A DNA stretch of 36,957 bases from Alkalinema sp. FACHB-956 (lineage in GTDB: Bacteria; Cyanobacteriota; Cyanobacteriia; Leptolyngbyales; Leptolyngbyaceae). A program made the position numbers and the translations under genes. The stretch spans positions 1 to 36,957 of the forward strand of contig NZ_JACJRC010000042.1 in assembly GCF_014697025.1 (NCBI RefSeq), in the 5' to 3' direction. Below the pieces are notes generated by a model. The model was not told the origin of the DNA. It saw only the letters and a program-made list of their open reading frames with translations, and did no database searches. Shown piece by piece: positions 1-6,498 of this stretch (position 1 is its first letter; each line of letters starts with the position of its first letter).

Positions 1-61
1 CGTCCAATTCGATCGCTTCGATGACTCTGCGTCGAAAATCTTCACTGTAGGGGCGGGCCAT
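1..61 (-). CDS. IS630-like transposase, N-terminal end (partial)
   Basis: Reading leftwards from an ATG at 61, the frame gives MARPYSEDFRRRVIEAIELD and runs off the window. This resembles the opening of the N-terminal helix-turn-helix found in IS630/Tc1-type transposases, which bind the element ends and move it by cut and paste into TA sites. Only about 20 residues are visible, so the family call rests on that opening motif alone. No clear ribosome binding site precedes the ATG. The rest of the element, including the DDE catalytic domain, would lie outside the window to the left, and I cannot tell whether it is intact. Confidence 0.55.
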   Translation of the reverse strand, partial: MARPYSEDFRRRVIEAIELD

Positions 62-118
62 GGTCAGCAGGGGGAATTACTCACTTCCCTTCTAGTCTAC
101 GTCCTAAGGTCGCTGGCT

Positions 119-331
119 TTAGCTATAGAAGTGGAAATACTGTTCTATCCCCTCAAATGCCTCTGATACTGAGTCATAGGATTTGAGCCAAACCTCCTCA
201 TACTTAACTGAACGCCACAATCGTTCGACAAAGATGTTGTCATAGGCGCGCGCCTTTCCATCATGACTGGTTTGAATCGCTACTTGCTCCAAGCATTGGA
301 TGAAAGCGAGACTCGTAAACTGTGCTCCTTA
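119..331 (-). pseudogene. IS3-family transposase OrfB C-terminal remnant
   Basis: On the minus strand an open stretch ending at a TAA (119-121) encodes QFTSLAFI, then SHDGKARAYDNIFVERLWRS and SVKYEEVWL, then YFHFYS. This is the classic end of IS3-family OrfB: the D-G-K-G-R-A-x-D-N-x-x-V-E-R-L-W-R block carries the last catalytic Glu of the DDE triad. The frame is closed upstream by an in-frame stop at 329-331, where intact relatives have the residues before GAQFTS. The first two catalytic Asp residues and OrfA are missing. It is a dead fragment between the IS630-like gene and a truncated host gene, and was probably left by an insertion followed by deletion. Confidence 0.75.
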
Positions 332-350
332 TCGTTCACAAAGTATCACG

Positions 351-533
351 TTAATCAATCGCGACGCTTCTGCGGTGATTGCCTTTTTCGACTTGCGATC
401 GCACTTGAGATTCATAGATCGCATTGCCACGTTGAGCGAATGCCTCTTTGCTATAGCGGGGTTGTCGAACTGTCATAATCTCGACCTCATCACCCATGTC
501 ATTTCCCAATTCTATTTCAGAATCGATTTTCAT
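351..533 (-). pseudogene. Truncated small conserved protein (possible antitoxin-like gene)
   Basis: An ATG at 533 with GGGAG just upstream opens 60 codons containing RQPRYSKEAFAQRGNAIYES and QVRSQVEKGNH, ending VAID-stop. From memory, proteins with the opening RQPRYSKEEFARRG...IYE are about 100-120 residues in cyanobacteria, continue well past the VAID segment, and often sit beside a retropepsin-like gene. Here the frame stops exactly there, about 20 bp before the IS3 remnant. The simplest reading is that an insertion removed the C-terminal half. An internal ATG at 476 (MTVRQPRYSKE) is an alternative start and may be the native one. Function is unknown; the antitoxin idea is only a guess from gene pairing. 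Confidence 0.5.
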
Positions 534-603
534 CAAGATCTCCCAACAGTCCGCTCCAGCCGGGTTGTTAGCATGCGTAGTTATTTACTCAGCACCTCTG
601 GGC

Positions 604-1467
604 TCAGTCTTTGCCAATAGCTTCAAGAATTGTGCTAGCAGCAAGCTTGCCGAGCGCATTTCCGGCAAGGGGGCTATCTCCCGTCAGCATCTTTCGATCC
701 TGATACGTTGCACCAGAGATATCCTTGTTCACGATCTCGATTCCAATTTCCTTCAGCTTTTCACCGAACTTCCACGTGAGATGACCCGGCATATAGCCGA
801 TGCTGGGGGTCTGGGCGTCAAGATCATCTGGGAAGGCGCAGATTTTATAGCCAGCAAGAGGCGAATCCTTGCCAACGGCAAGAAAAGCAGCAGGACCATG
901 GCATAAGGAAATTATGAACTTGTCGCTCTCGGCGGCCCATTCCAGGACTGCTTTCATATCCGCGCTTTCGGGCAGACCAATGAGAGCACCATGACCACCG
1001 GGGATAAAGACACCTATATAGTCAGAATCACCCCCGAGAGCCTTCTTGACGACATCTGCAAGCTTCAAGGGCTTCTTGAACTGGTCACGATACTTCGCAA
1101 ACAACTCCATGACCTCCGTATCCTCGATCGGCATCGCCCATAGCTCGAATTTGACCGGGTTACCAGAGAGTGTTGTGATATCGAACGAGAAACCAGCCTT
1201 ATCAAGATGGTACATCGGCAACAGTGTCTCCACCGGATGGTTGCCAGTAGAGAACATTGTCCCGTTGTCCGTGAGCAGGTAGCGTTCATCGGCTCCGACC
1301 ACCAGAATCTTCCAGCGACCACCTTTGTAGCGATTTGGATAGTCCGCATCGCTCAGATTCGACTTGGTGGACGTGAACTGACTTAACGAATAGGGAGAAG
1401 GGAAGAAAGCGTTATCTTCTGCTGGGTCTCGAACTGGGCGCTTATCTTCTGATCGTGCATCGCTCAT
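604..1467 (-). CDS. hchA: Hsp31-type chaperone / glyoxalase III (DJ-1/PfpI superfamily)
   Basis: This 287-residue protein aligns by eye along its whole length with E. coli HchA (283 residues): AEDNAFFPSPYSLSQ near the start, ERYLLTDNG, FSTGNHPVETLLPMYHL, PGGHGALIGLPES, FIISLCHGPAAF and GYMPGHLTW, ending at LAGNALGKLAAS. Cys189-His190 in the SLCHG nucleophile elbow and Asp213/214 fit the Cys-His-Asp triad. The family converts methylglyoxal to D-lactate without glutathione and can act as a holding chaperone in the cytosol. I chose the ATG at 1467 because AGAGAG precedes it and homology begins there; the open frame continues 33 codons upstream with low-quality sequence. It seems to be a single-gene unit. 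Confidence 0.92.
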   Translation of the reverse strand: MSDARSEDKRPVRDPAEDNAFFPSPYSLSQFTSTKSNLSDADYPNRYKGGRWKILVVGADERYLLTDNGTMFSTGNHPVETLLPMYHLDKAGFSFDITTLSGNPVKFELWAMPIEDTEVMELFAKYRDQFKKPLKLADVVKKALGGDSDYIGVFIPGGHGALIGLPESADMKAVLEWAAESDKFIISLCHGPAAFLAVGKDSPLAGYKICAFPDDLDAQTPSIGYMPGHLTWKFGEKLKEIGIEIVNKDISGATYQDRKMLTGDSPLAGNALGKLAASTILEAIGKD

Positions 1468-1720
1468 AGTTCTCTCTTTAGGCTTTAGGTAATGGGGTGG
1501 TGAGGTGGGTGTGCTAACTACATTATTAGATCGATTTTTTCTGCCTGATTCCCCCATAGACCCCAAATGGATAGAAAAATTCTATCTAATTGGAAAATTG
1601 GGATATCAGGATGACTAGATTTTTCGTATATTAACCTTTGCCAAATCAAAATACTAGAGATTTCAGCATTTCTTCCACTCTCCTCAGTTGCCTTCGCTGC
1701 CTAATATCCAAAAATCCTAA

Positions 1721-1740
1721 TTAGATCGATTTAGATCGAT
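1721..1740. repeat. 10-bp perfect tandem duplication in the hchA upstream gap
   Basis: The word TTAGATCGAT occurs twice back to back. The gap between hchA and the next small gene (1468-1843) is AT-rich and otherwise shows only the terminator-like hairpin at 1790-1825. I see no gene in it. Confidence 0.8.
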
Positions 1741-1789
1741 TCTCTAGGAATCAAACACCTCGTTTGAGTAAAAACCTACAGGTGAGGTA

Positions 1790-1825
1790 CCCACAGACTG
1801 CTAAACAACCAACGTAACCTGTGGG
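1790..1825 (-). terminator. Terminator-like hairpin downstream of the left small-gene copy
   Basis: CCCACAG (1790-1796) pairs with CTGTGGG (1819-1825) around a 22-nt loop, 18 bp after the stop of the small minus-strand gene. The equivalent position in the inverted copy has a stronger hairpin (33053-33085), which supports a conserved 3' structure. There is no immediate T-run on the minus strand, so terminator activity is uncertain. Confidence 0.4.
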
Positions 1826-1843
1826 ATACCAATCCTTAAACTG

Positions 1844-2062
1844 TTAACGCAACCGTTCGCGACTCAATATGCTGATGTATTGCCCATCCGAATGGACAAT
1901 CTTCATCGGTTGACTCCAATGAATCCGATCTGCGATCCGATGCGCATGGAATTGATTAATCGTATCCTGCACGAACTCCTTGTGACCGATTAAGTGGATC
2001 TGTAACCGTTGTTTCTCAGGTTGAACTTCACGATCGCCCCGATCGCTAGAATCTTTCGCCAT
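1844..2062 (-). CDS. Small protein of the inverted cassette, left copy (unknown function)
   Basis: A 72-residue, highly charged protein, MAKDSSDRGDREVQPEKQ then RLQIHLIGHKEFVQDTINQF, ending ISILSRERLR. AAGGAG lies 8-10 bp upstream of the ATG. A second copy at 32815-33033 on the other strand differs at only 4 of 72 residues and about 13 of 219 bases, although the flanking DNA has diverged much more. There is no signal peptide, membrane span or Cys cluster. I do not recognise a named family. Conservation of two copies with good ribosome binding sites argues that it is a real gene. Confidence 0.72.
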   Translation of the reverse strand: MAKDSSDRGDREVQPEKQRLQIHLIGHKEFVQDTINQFHAHRIADRIHWSQPMKIVHSDGQYISILSRERLR

Positions 2063-2095
2063 AATTGAGCTTCTCCTTGGTGTAGTGAATTTCCG

Positions 2096-2180
2096 CCCTC
2101 ACCCTAGCCCTCTACCTCCGAGAGAGGGAACTAAACTGCTGATTCCCTTCTCCTGTGGGAAAAGGGCTGGGGCTAAGGGC
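2096..2180. repeat. REP-like imperfect palindrome (CCCTcaCCCTAGCCC type)
   Basis: The left arm, starting CCCTCACCCTAGCCCTCTAC, is nearly complementary to the right arm ending GGGCTGGGGCTAAGGG. The centre holds a second small pair (GAGAGGGAA ... TTCCCTTCTC). This layout is widespread in cyanobacteria as a dispersed hairpin repeat. It sits in the 5' region of the left small gene. A partial, decayed counterpart occupies the same place in the inverted copy (32725-32786). Confidence 0.7.
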
Positions 2181-2204
2181 AATTCTAAGAAGCCCAAAAA
2201 TTTA

Positions 2205-2241
2205 GAGCCACCCCGTTTGACATCACAAACAAGAGTGGCTC
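2205..2241 (-). repeat. 37-nt stem-loop element, left copy
   Basis: Read on the minus strand this is GAGCCAC, TCTT, GTTTG, TGATGT, CAAAC, GGG, GTGGCTC: an outer 7-bp stem, a small internal asymmetry and an inner 5-bp stem closing a 6-nt loop. The same 37 bases occur without change at 32666-32702, although the bases around it differ between copies. It lies about 140 bp upstream of the small gene and about 40 bp after the VAIPPR-stop of the decayed fragment. It may be an old terminator, a processed RNA structure or a mobile palindrome. Confidence 0.65.
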
Positions 2242-2283
2242 GATCGAATGTTAAAATTCTCAACAAGCCGCCTTGCTGGTACC

Positions 2284-2460
2284 TCAGCGAGGGGGAATAG
2301 CTACTTGGGGTTGTTGCTGCAATCCCAGGTAGTGGCCTAAATTTTTGGAACCCAGCGACCCCATGCTTCGTACAAACCGTCTCGTGAAAGAAGGATGTCC
2401 ATGGCGATCGCTATGAGAAACTACCCTACGAAGAAATAGTGGCTCTGTCAATCCGTATTT
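2284..2460 (-). pseudogene. Decayed gene tail ending VAIPPR, left copy
   Basis: On the minus strand the last codons read NLGHYLGLQQQPQVAIPPR and stop at 2284-2286. The inverted copy ends ENLGHYPLLRQQLRVAIPPR (stop 32621-32623). Upstream of this tail the best-matching reading frame switches between the copies (TSFFHETV here, TSFFYETVWHEARGRWDP there), showing frameshifts. Homology between the copies begins at about 2460 (word AAATACGGATTGACAG). The parent protein is not one I recognise. It seems to be the C-terminal end of a lost gene carried along with the cassette. Confidence 0.4.
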
Positions 2461-2591
2461 AAAAAATCTTTTCTGTGTATCATTAAGCACCCGTAGTCCC
2501 AACGCATCAGAACGCCCGAACTACCGCGATCGGCCACTCCGATCGGCCAGTAAAATAGAAATTACCCCGGTGCAAGCAAAGGAGATCCCCC

Positions 2592-3179
2592 ATGAGCATT
2601 GCCCAACCGAAATCCCTAACCCTAGAGGAATTCCTGCACTATGACGACGGCACCGACACCCGCTACGAACTGGTAGACGGAGTACTTGTTGCAATGGGCG
2701 CTGAACATCCGTTAAATCCACTCATCGCGAGTTATCTCTTCTCCCTTTTCCTCAGCCAAGGCATCCCCTATTTCCGCATCGTCATTGGCCACCAAATCGC
2801 CACCACCTCCAGCAAAGCCAACGCTCGCCAACCCGACCTGATTATCCATAGCGACGCATCCCAAGCCGCGATTCTGCAAGACGGCAGAATCCTCCCTGCC
2901 ACCAGTCCTGCCCCGCTCCTCGTCGTTGAAGTCGTCTCCAACAGCCTCAAAGACAAAACCTCCTGGGACAGGGACTACCAAGAAAAACCCATCGAATACG
3001 CAGAACGCGGCATCCCGGAATATTGGATCATCGATCCCGATCGCGCCACCGTTCAGATCGGCACCCTCACCGACGGTACTTACCACTTCACCGCCTTCCA
3101 AGGGCGCGATCTCATCCAGTCCCCCACCTTCCCCAGCCTCGATCTCACCGCCGAAGCCCTCCTCCGTGCAGGGCGATAA
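2592..3179 (+). CDS. Uma2-family (DUF820) PD-(D/E)XK endonuclease-like protein
   Basis: A 195-residue protein with the Uma2 layout: LTLEEFLHYDDGTDTRYELV near the start, then RQPDLIIHSDAS with the metal-binding Asp, and PLLVVEVVSNS with the metal-binding Glu. The tail YAERGIPEYWIIDPDRATVQ is typical. The usual Lys of the E-x-K is Val here, which is normal in this large VVEV subgroup. A GGAGATC ribosome binding site lies 7 bp before the ATG. Uma2 genes are very numerous in cyanobacteria and mostly uncharacterised; fold similarity suggests a nuclease. A 13-bp tandem duplication (GATCGGCCACTCC, 2528-2553) lies just upstream. It appears monocistronic. Confidence 0.88.
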   Translation: MSIAQPKSLTLEEFLHYDDGTDTRYELVDGVLVAMGAEHPLNPLIASYLFSLFLSQGIPYFRIVIGHQIATTSSKANARQPDLIIHSDASQAAILQDGRILPATSPAPLLVVEVVSNSLKDKTSWDRDYQEKPIEYAERGIPEYWIIDPDRATVQIGTLTDGTYHFTAFQGRDLIQSPTFPSLDLTAEALLRAGR

Positions 3180-3280
3180 ATCGATAGGGTGATGCGATCG
3201 GAATCTATCGATCGTCCAGCCTCTCTGCAAGCCTGAAGCGTTAACATACTTCATAAATTACTTCCAGAGAGTATAAGCAG

Positions 3281-4279
3281 ATGACCTTCCTCACCCGCTC
3301 AATTCTCCAAACCAGCCTCCTGTTATTGGGCTTCACCCTTCCCCTCAGCCTCCAGATCTCCCTCCCCGGTAGCCGCTCCGCTGCCCTAGCCCAGCCTGCC
3401 TCCGACGCCATGCGCGCCGCCACCATCAAAGCCTTCACTACCTATCGCAAAGACAAAGTTGAAATTGAAGGCAATAAGCAAAGAAGCACATCCGAGCAAC
3501 TGGCTGCCCGACGGGACACCCTCATGCTCATCGATCGCAAGGGCATCGCGCCAGAACTCAAAGAATTTTTTGATCTCTTACTGACGGAATGGGATAAATC
3601 GATCGAAGTCTACACCCAGCTTGAAAGAGAAGATCAAAATCTGTCCAATAGCCTTTCCATGCTACCGGGCTCCAACGACTTCTTGACGAATACCTTCGTG
3701 CAAACTATGTTCAATCGTCCCATTGCCCAATCTGCAAATAATGCATTTGCCCAGCGATGGCTCCCCAGTCTCTACAGCATTCAAAGCGAATCTACACTGC
3801 GACAACTCAAACTACTTAATCAGCTTTCCCAGAAGTATGAATATCCCTTCTTGGATGCTGTATACGGTAGAGTTCCCGCCCAGGATGTCGCTTGCAATTC
3901 CCGTGCCACTACCACCACCCTTGATATTCCTGGCAATAGCAACCAAGCGATCGCCAGCGTCCAAGTCTGTAAAGGCGATTACATTTCATTCCTAGCCAAG
4001 GGATCGGTGCTGCTGGGTAAATGGGTCGGAGCCTCAGGCCCCGCTGGACAGTCCGACGGCGGAACGATGTATAACAAAGTGTCTGCCTTTCCCTTTGGAG
4101 CCTTACTCGTGCAGGTGGGTGAGGGGAAATGGGCCATGGGCGGATATACCAATAGCTTTTTCGCTGAGAATAGCGGAACCATCAATTTCCTGATCAACGA
4201 CGGTAAAACCTCTGACAACCGAGGTGCGTACCAGGTTGATGTCACGGTGTATCCCAGAACCTCTTTTATGGGGCGATAG
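3281..4279 (+). CDS. Secreted protein with a PA-IL (LecA)-like C-terminal domain
   Basis: A 332-residue protein. Residues 1-37 form a signal peptide (hydrophobic TSLLLLGFTLPLSL, cleavage probably after AALA). Residues 40-200 look helical with no family I recognise. Residues 205-328 resemble the calcium-dependent galactose lectin PA-IL: VCKGDYISFLAKGSVLLGKW, GPAGQSDGGTMYNK, AFPFGALLVQVGEGKW, then the end FLINDGKTSDNRGAYQVDVT with the Asp/Asn-rich calcium and sugar loop. It is probably exported to the periplasm or surface and may bind sugars; the domain call is by eye. The ATG at 3281 is 41 bp after a small inverted AT stretch. Its stop codon is part of a 23-bp tandem duplication. Confidence 0.65.
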   Translation: MTFLTRSILQTSLLLLGFTLPLSLQISLPGSRSAALAQPASDAMRAATIKAFTTYRKDKVEIEGNKQRSTSEQLAARRDTLMLIDRKGIAPELKEFFDLLLTEWDKSIEVYTQLEREDQNLSNSLSMLPGSNDFLTNTFVQTMFNRPIAQSANNAFAQRWLPSLYSIQSESTLRQLKLLNQLSQKYEYPFLDAVYGRVPAQDVACNSRATTTTLDIPGNSNQAIASVQVCKGDYISFLAKGSVLLGKWVGASGPAGQSDGGTMYNKVSAFPFGALLVQVGEGKWAMGGYTNSFFAENSGTINFLINDGKTSDNRGAYQVDVTVYPRTSFMGR

Positions 4280-4398
4280 TGTCGATAGTTATGGGGCGAT
4301 AGTCTCGCCAAACGCTACGGGATTGACAAACCTGCGATCGCCCTAAATTCCTCGGCCAGTCATGCTGCTACACGGTCATGCTGCTGCTACACAGCCAT
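4268..4398. repeat. Two adjacent tandem microduplications after the lectin-like gene
   Basis: ATGGGGCGATAGT begins at 4268 and again at 4291 (period 23) and includes the stop codon of the preceding gene. A second pair, GTCATGCTGCTACAC and GTCATGCTGCTGCTACAC, lies within 4359-4398. The rest of the gap to 4604 has several GCGATCG words and no gene; it must hold the promoter of the globin gene, but no convincing -35/-10 pair stands out. Confidence 0.75.
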
Positions 4399-4604
4399 GA
4401 TTAAGCCTGATGAAGGAGGCGTTAGGGCGATCGAACCTGCGATCGAACATTCAGGCCAATACTGCCCAGTTCCCCGGATTCCGAAAAATTGGGGGAGCGC
4501 ACATTGTCGATCGACTATGAGCTACCTCATAGAACGATCGGAGCGAATTTGACACACTACCCAGAGAACCTAACTTTCGCTCAGTTACACAGAGGCACGG
4601 CTGA

Positions 4605-5048
4605 ATGACGTTACAAATCGAGTTATTGGAATCTAGTTTTGCGCAAGTTCAAGCCCAGGAAGCAGAATTTACTACTCACTTTTACGGGACGCTGTTTGCC
4701 GATTATCCAGAGGTGCAGCCCCTCTTTGCCCATACGGCCATGCCAGAACAGGCCAAAAAGTTGTTTAAGTCCTTGGTGTTTCTGGTGAAGAGTCTGCGGG
4801 AGCCAGAGGCGTTGACCCAGGGGTTACAGGGGTTGGGCAGTCGTCATGTTCAGTATGGCGTATTGCCGGAGCATTACCCGATGGTGGGTAGTGCGTTGCT
4901 TACGGCGTTTGCGATCTGTTTGGCGGAAGGTTGGACGCCTGCCGTGGAACAGGCTTGGCGGGAGGCCTATGCAACGGTGACGGAAGTGATGCTCAGCGGT
5001 ACGGAGTATCCTGAAACGATTCTCACCCCTTGCGGTGGTCGTTCCTAA
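4605..5048 (+). CDS. Single-domain globin (flavohemoglobin-like globin domain)
   Basis: A 147-residue protein matching the globin half of flavohemoglobins without the reductase. HFYGTLFADYPEVQPLF gives helix B with Tyr27 at position B10; PEQAKKLFKS gives Gln49 at E7; GSRHVQYGVLPEHYPMVG gives the proximal haem-ligating His81 at F8. The TyrB10/GlnE7 pair is typical of globins that bind O2 tightly and turn over nitric oxide in the cytosol. Without a reductase domain it would need a separate electron donor. It ends 6 bp from a convergent gene remnant. The ATG at 4605 is the natural start; the upstream sequence has no strong ribosome binding site. Confidence 0.88.
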   Translation: MTLQIELLESSFAQVQAQEAEFTTHFYGTLFADYPEVQPLFAHTAMPEQAKKLFKSLVFLVKSLREPEALTQGLQGLGSRHVQYGVLPEHYPMVGSALLTAFAICLAEGWTPAVEQAWREAYATVTEVMLSGTEYPETILTPCGGRS

Positions 5049-5054
5049 ATCCGG

Positions 5055-5258
5055 TTAATCCAATTCCATGGCGGCGAAGTAATCCTGTAGCGTTTTGTGC
5101 ATGAAGCGGTAACGCCCACCGATGCGTTGCAGGAGGAGCCGATCTGTATAGTAGTTTAATAACAGGTCATAGCGGGGTGGGGCATAGCCATGGTGCCAAA
5201 GCACAAGACGGAGTGCTAGGTGTTGTGTCAGAGCTAGTCCCACCACCGTTGATGTCAC
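5055..5258 (-). pseudogene. C-terminal remnant of a NACHT/STAND-type multidomain protein
   Basis: 67 codons read QHLALRLVLWHHGYAPPRYD, then LLLNYYTDRLLLQRIGG, then RYRFMHKTLQDYFAAMELD-stop. Segments of the form R-Y-x-F-x-H-x-x-L-x-D/E-Y/H-F-A close the helical effector part of many cyanobacterial NACHT and kinase-NACHT proteins. Nothing of the ATPase remains. The only in-frame start is a GTG that overlaps the stop of the upstream cyclase-family gene by three bases, so the fragment appears to have been brought against that gene by a deletion. It may still be translated by coupling, but I regard it as debris. Confidence 0.6.
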
Positions 5259-6175
5259 CGTACCCGTACACCAATTTTTTCATCCCAGTGCAGGGGCTTG
5301 GCAGCTTTGGCCAGAGGTGCTTCAGGCAGTTGGCCTATCGATACTCCATAGCGCCAGTTGGGTGGGCAGATAGCAATGTAGCGGGCATAGCCACCTAACC
5401 CTCCCTGAAATTTGGGATACCCGATCGTCACCAAGGCACCAGTTTCAGGCACTCGATCGAGGTTGGCTACTCCTTCAGCCTGGGTATAGCCATTTCTGAG
5501 TAACCAAGCTTCTCCTTCCAGCGTTGGCGTACTATCTGTATCGAGTGGCTCGTGGCCATGGAACAGAATTTTACGTTCTAGATGCAAGAATTGTAATGCT
5601 GCTAGGGATACCCCTGGAAATTGAGTCAGGGTAGCTAATTTGGGATTGGGCCATGCTTTTGACCAATCGGAACGGACAAACACGACTGCTCCTTCGGGAA
5701 TTTTGCCATGGTGCCGCTCCCAATTGAGAATATCCTGAACTTGCAGTGCATAGTTTGAATCTTTGGCAACTTTGTCCTGCATGGGAATTACGACTAACGG
5801 TCGGATGGCAAAGGTAGGGGGTAATTCATCAATGGCGGGATAGTCAGGGTTCCAATGGGCGGGGGGATCAAGTTGAGTTCCTAGTTGATCGGTGGGTAGA
5901 TTGTAGTGGGTTGCTTCAAATCCGTCCTTGGTATAGGTGTAGGCTTTGCCAGTTTTGGGAGCTGTTGTAGGGGAAAATTTAGGTTGCCCAAATCCAGCCC
6001 AAACGGGGATAGTGGGTGTAATCGTATGGGTGAGGTCTACGTATTTCGCTGATTTGAGGGATTTTTGATAGACCTGCCAGAGTGGCGGACGAGGGCTGGG
6101 TTGAGCAATCGCAATTGAGCAAGCAATGATTGCACCAACGATAATGATAAAACTTAGAAATCTGAATATTTTCAT
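5255..6175 (-). CDS. Exported cyclase-family (kynurenine formamidase-like) hydrolase
   Basis: A 306-residue protein of the PF04199 cyclase family. The N-terminus FIIIVGAIIACS fits a lipobox (IIA-Cys19), although ordinary cleavage after AIA is also possible, so it should act outside the cytoplasm. YVDLTHTITPTIPVW is the usual family opening. The metal motif HxGTHxDxPxH appears as QLGTQLDPPAHW: Asp103 and His107 are kept, while both earlier His positions are Gln (97 and 101). The later HGHEPLDTDST block is present, and FVRSDWSKAWPNP is typical. The substrate is unknown. The stop codon overlaps the GTG of the NACHT remnant. Confidence 0.8.
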   Translation of the reverse strand: MKIFRFLSFIIIVGAIIACSIAIAQPSPRPPLWQVYQKSLKSAKYVDLTHTITPTIPVWAGFGQPKFSPTTAPKTGKAYTYTKDGFEATHYNLPTDQLGTQLDPPAHWNPDYPAIDELPPTFAIRPLVVIPMQDKVAKDSNYALQVQDILNWERHHGKIPEGAVVFVRSDWSKAWPNPKLATLTQFPGVSLAALQFLHLERKILFHGHEPLDTDSTPTLEGEAWLLRNGYTQAEGVANLDRVPETGALVTIGYPKFQGGLGGYARYIAICPPNWRYGVSIGQLPEAPLAKAAKPLHWDEKIGVRVR

Positions 6176-6216
6176 GGCTGTTTCTGGCTCAATTGTCTGT
6201 TATCAATCAGCGATTC

Positions 6217-6464
6217 AATCACTGGGTGTCCAGGAAATCACTGGGTATCCAATAGCTGGGTCGAATTGTGAAATTAACTGAGTCATGCTGCAATACCAGA
6301 AGCGTTGGTTAATTTTTGCAGTTTACTTGACCTACTCCTTGACCGAGCGAGTTCGCTAGAAAAACTTAAGCGTTACACTCGATCGTTCCATTGGAATCCT
6401 GCCTAACGCAACACACCGATTCAAGCGCCAAGACAAGCCTTTACAACAAGACAAGCCTTTACAA
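6217..6464. repeat. Gap upstream of aroE with two tandem microduplications
   Basis: AATCACTGGGTGTCCAGG and AATCACTGGGTATCC form a pair with period 19 (6217-6254). AGACAAGCCTTTACAA occurs twice with period 18 (6431-6464). The gap 6176-6498 separates the divergent cyclase and aroE genes and must contain both promoters; no clear promoter boxes can be assigned. Confidence 0.75.
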
Positions 6465-6498
6465 TCAGAAAGGCAATTTGTTGGGAGTTGAAATCGCA

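Noticed and set aside
398-405. GCGATCGC palindromes throughout the window as regulator sites
   Set aside because: These are the HIP1 word, spread over coding and non-coding DNA in many cyanobacteria; their positions show no relation to promoters.
2712-3254. 180-codon minus-strand frame opposite the Uma2 gene
   Set aside because: Gly/Asp/Val-rich sequence with no family features, entirely over a gene with clear Uma2 motifs and ribosome binding site.
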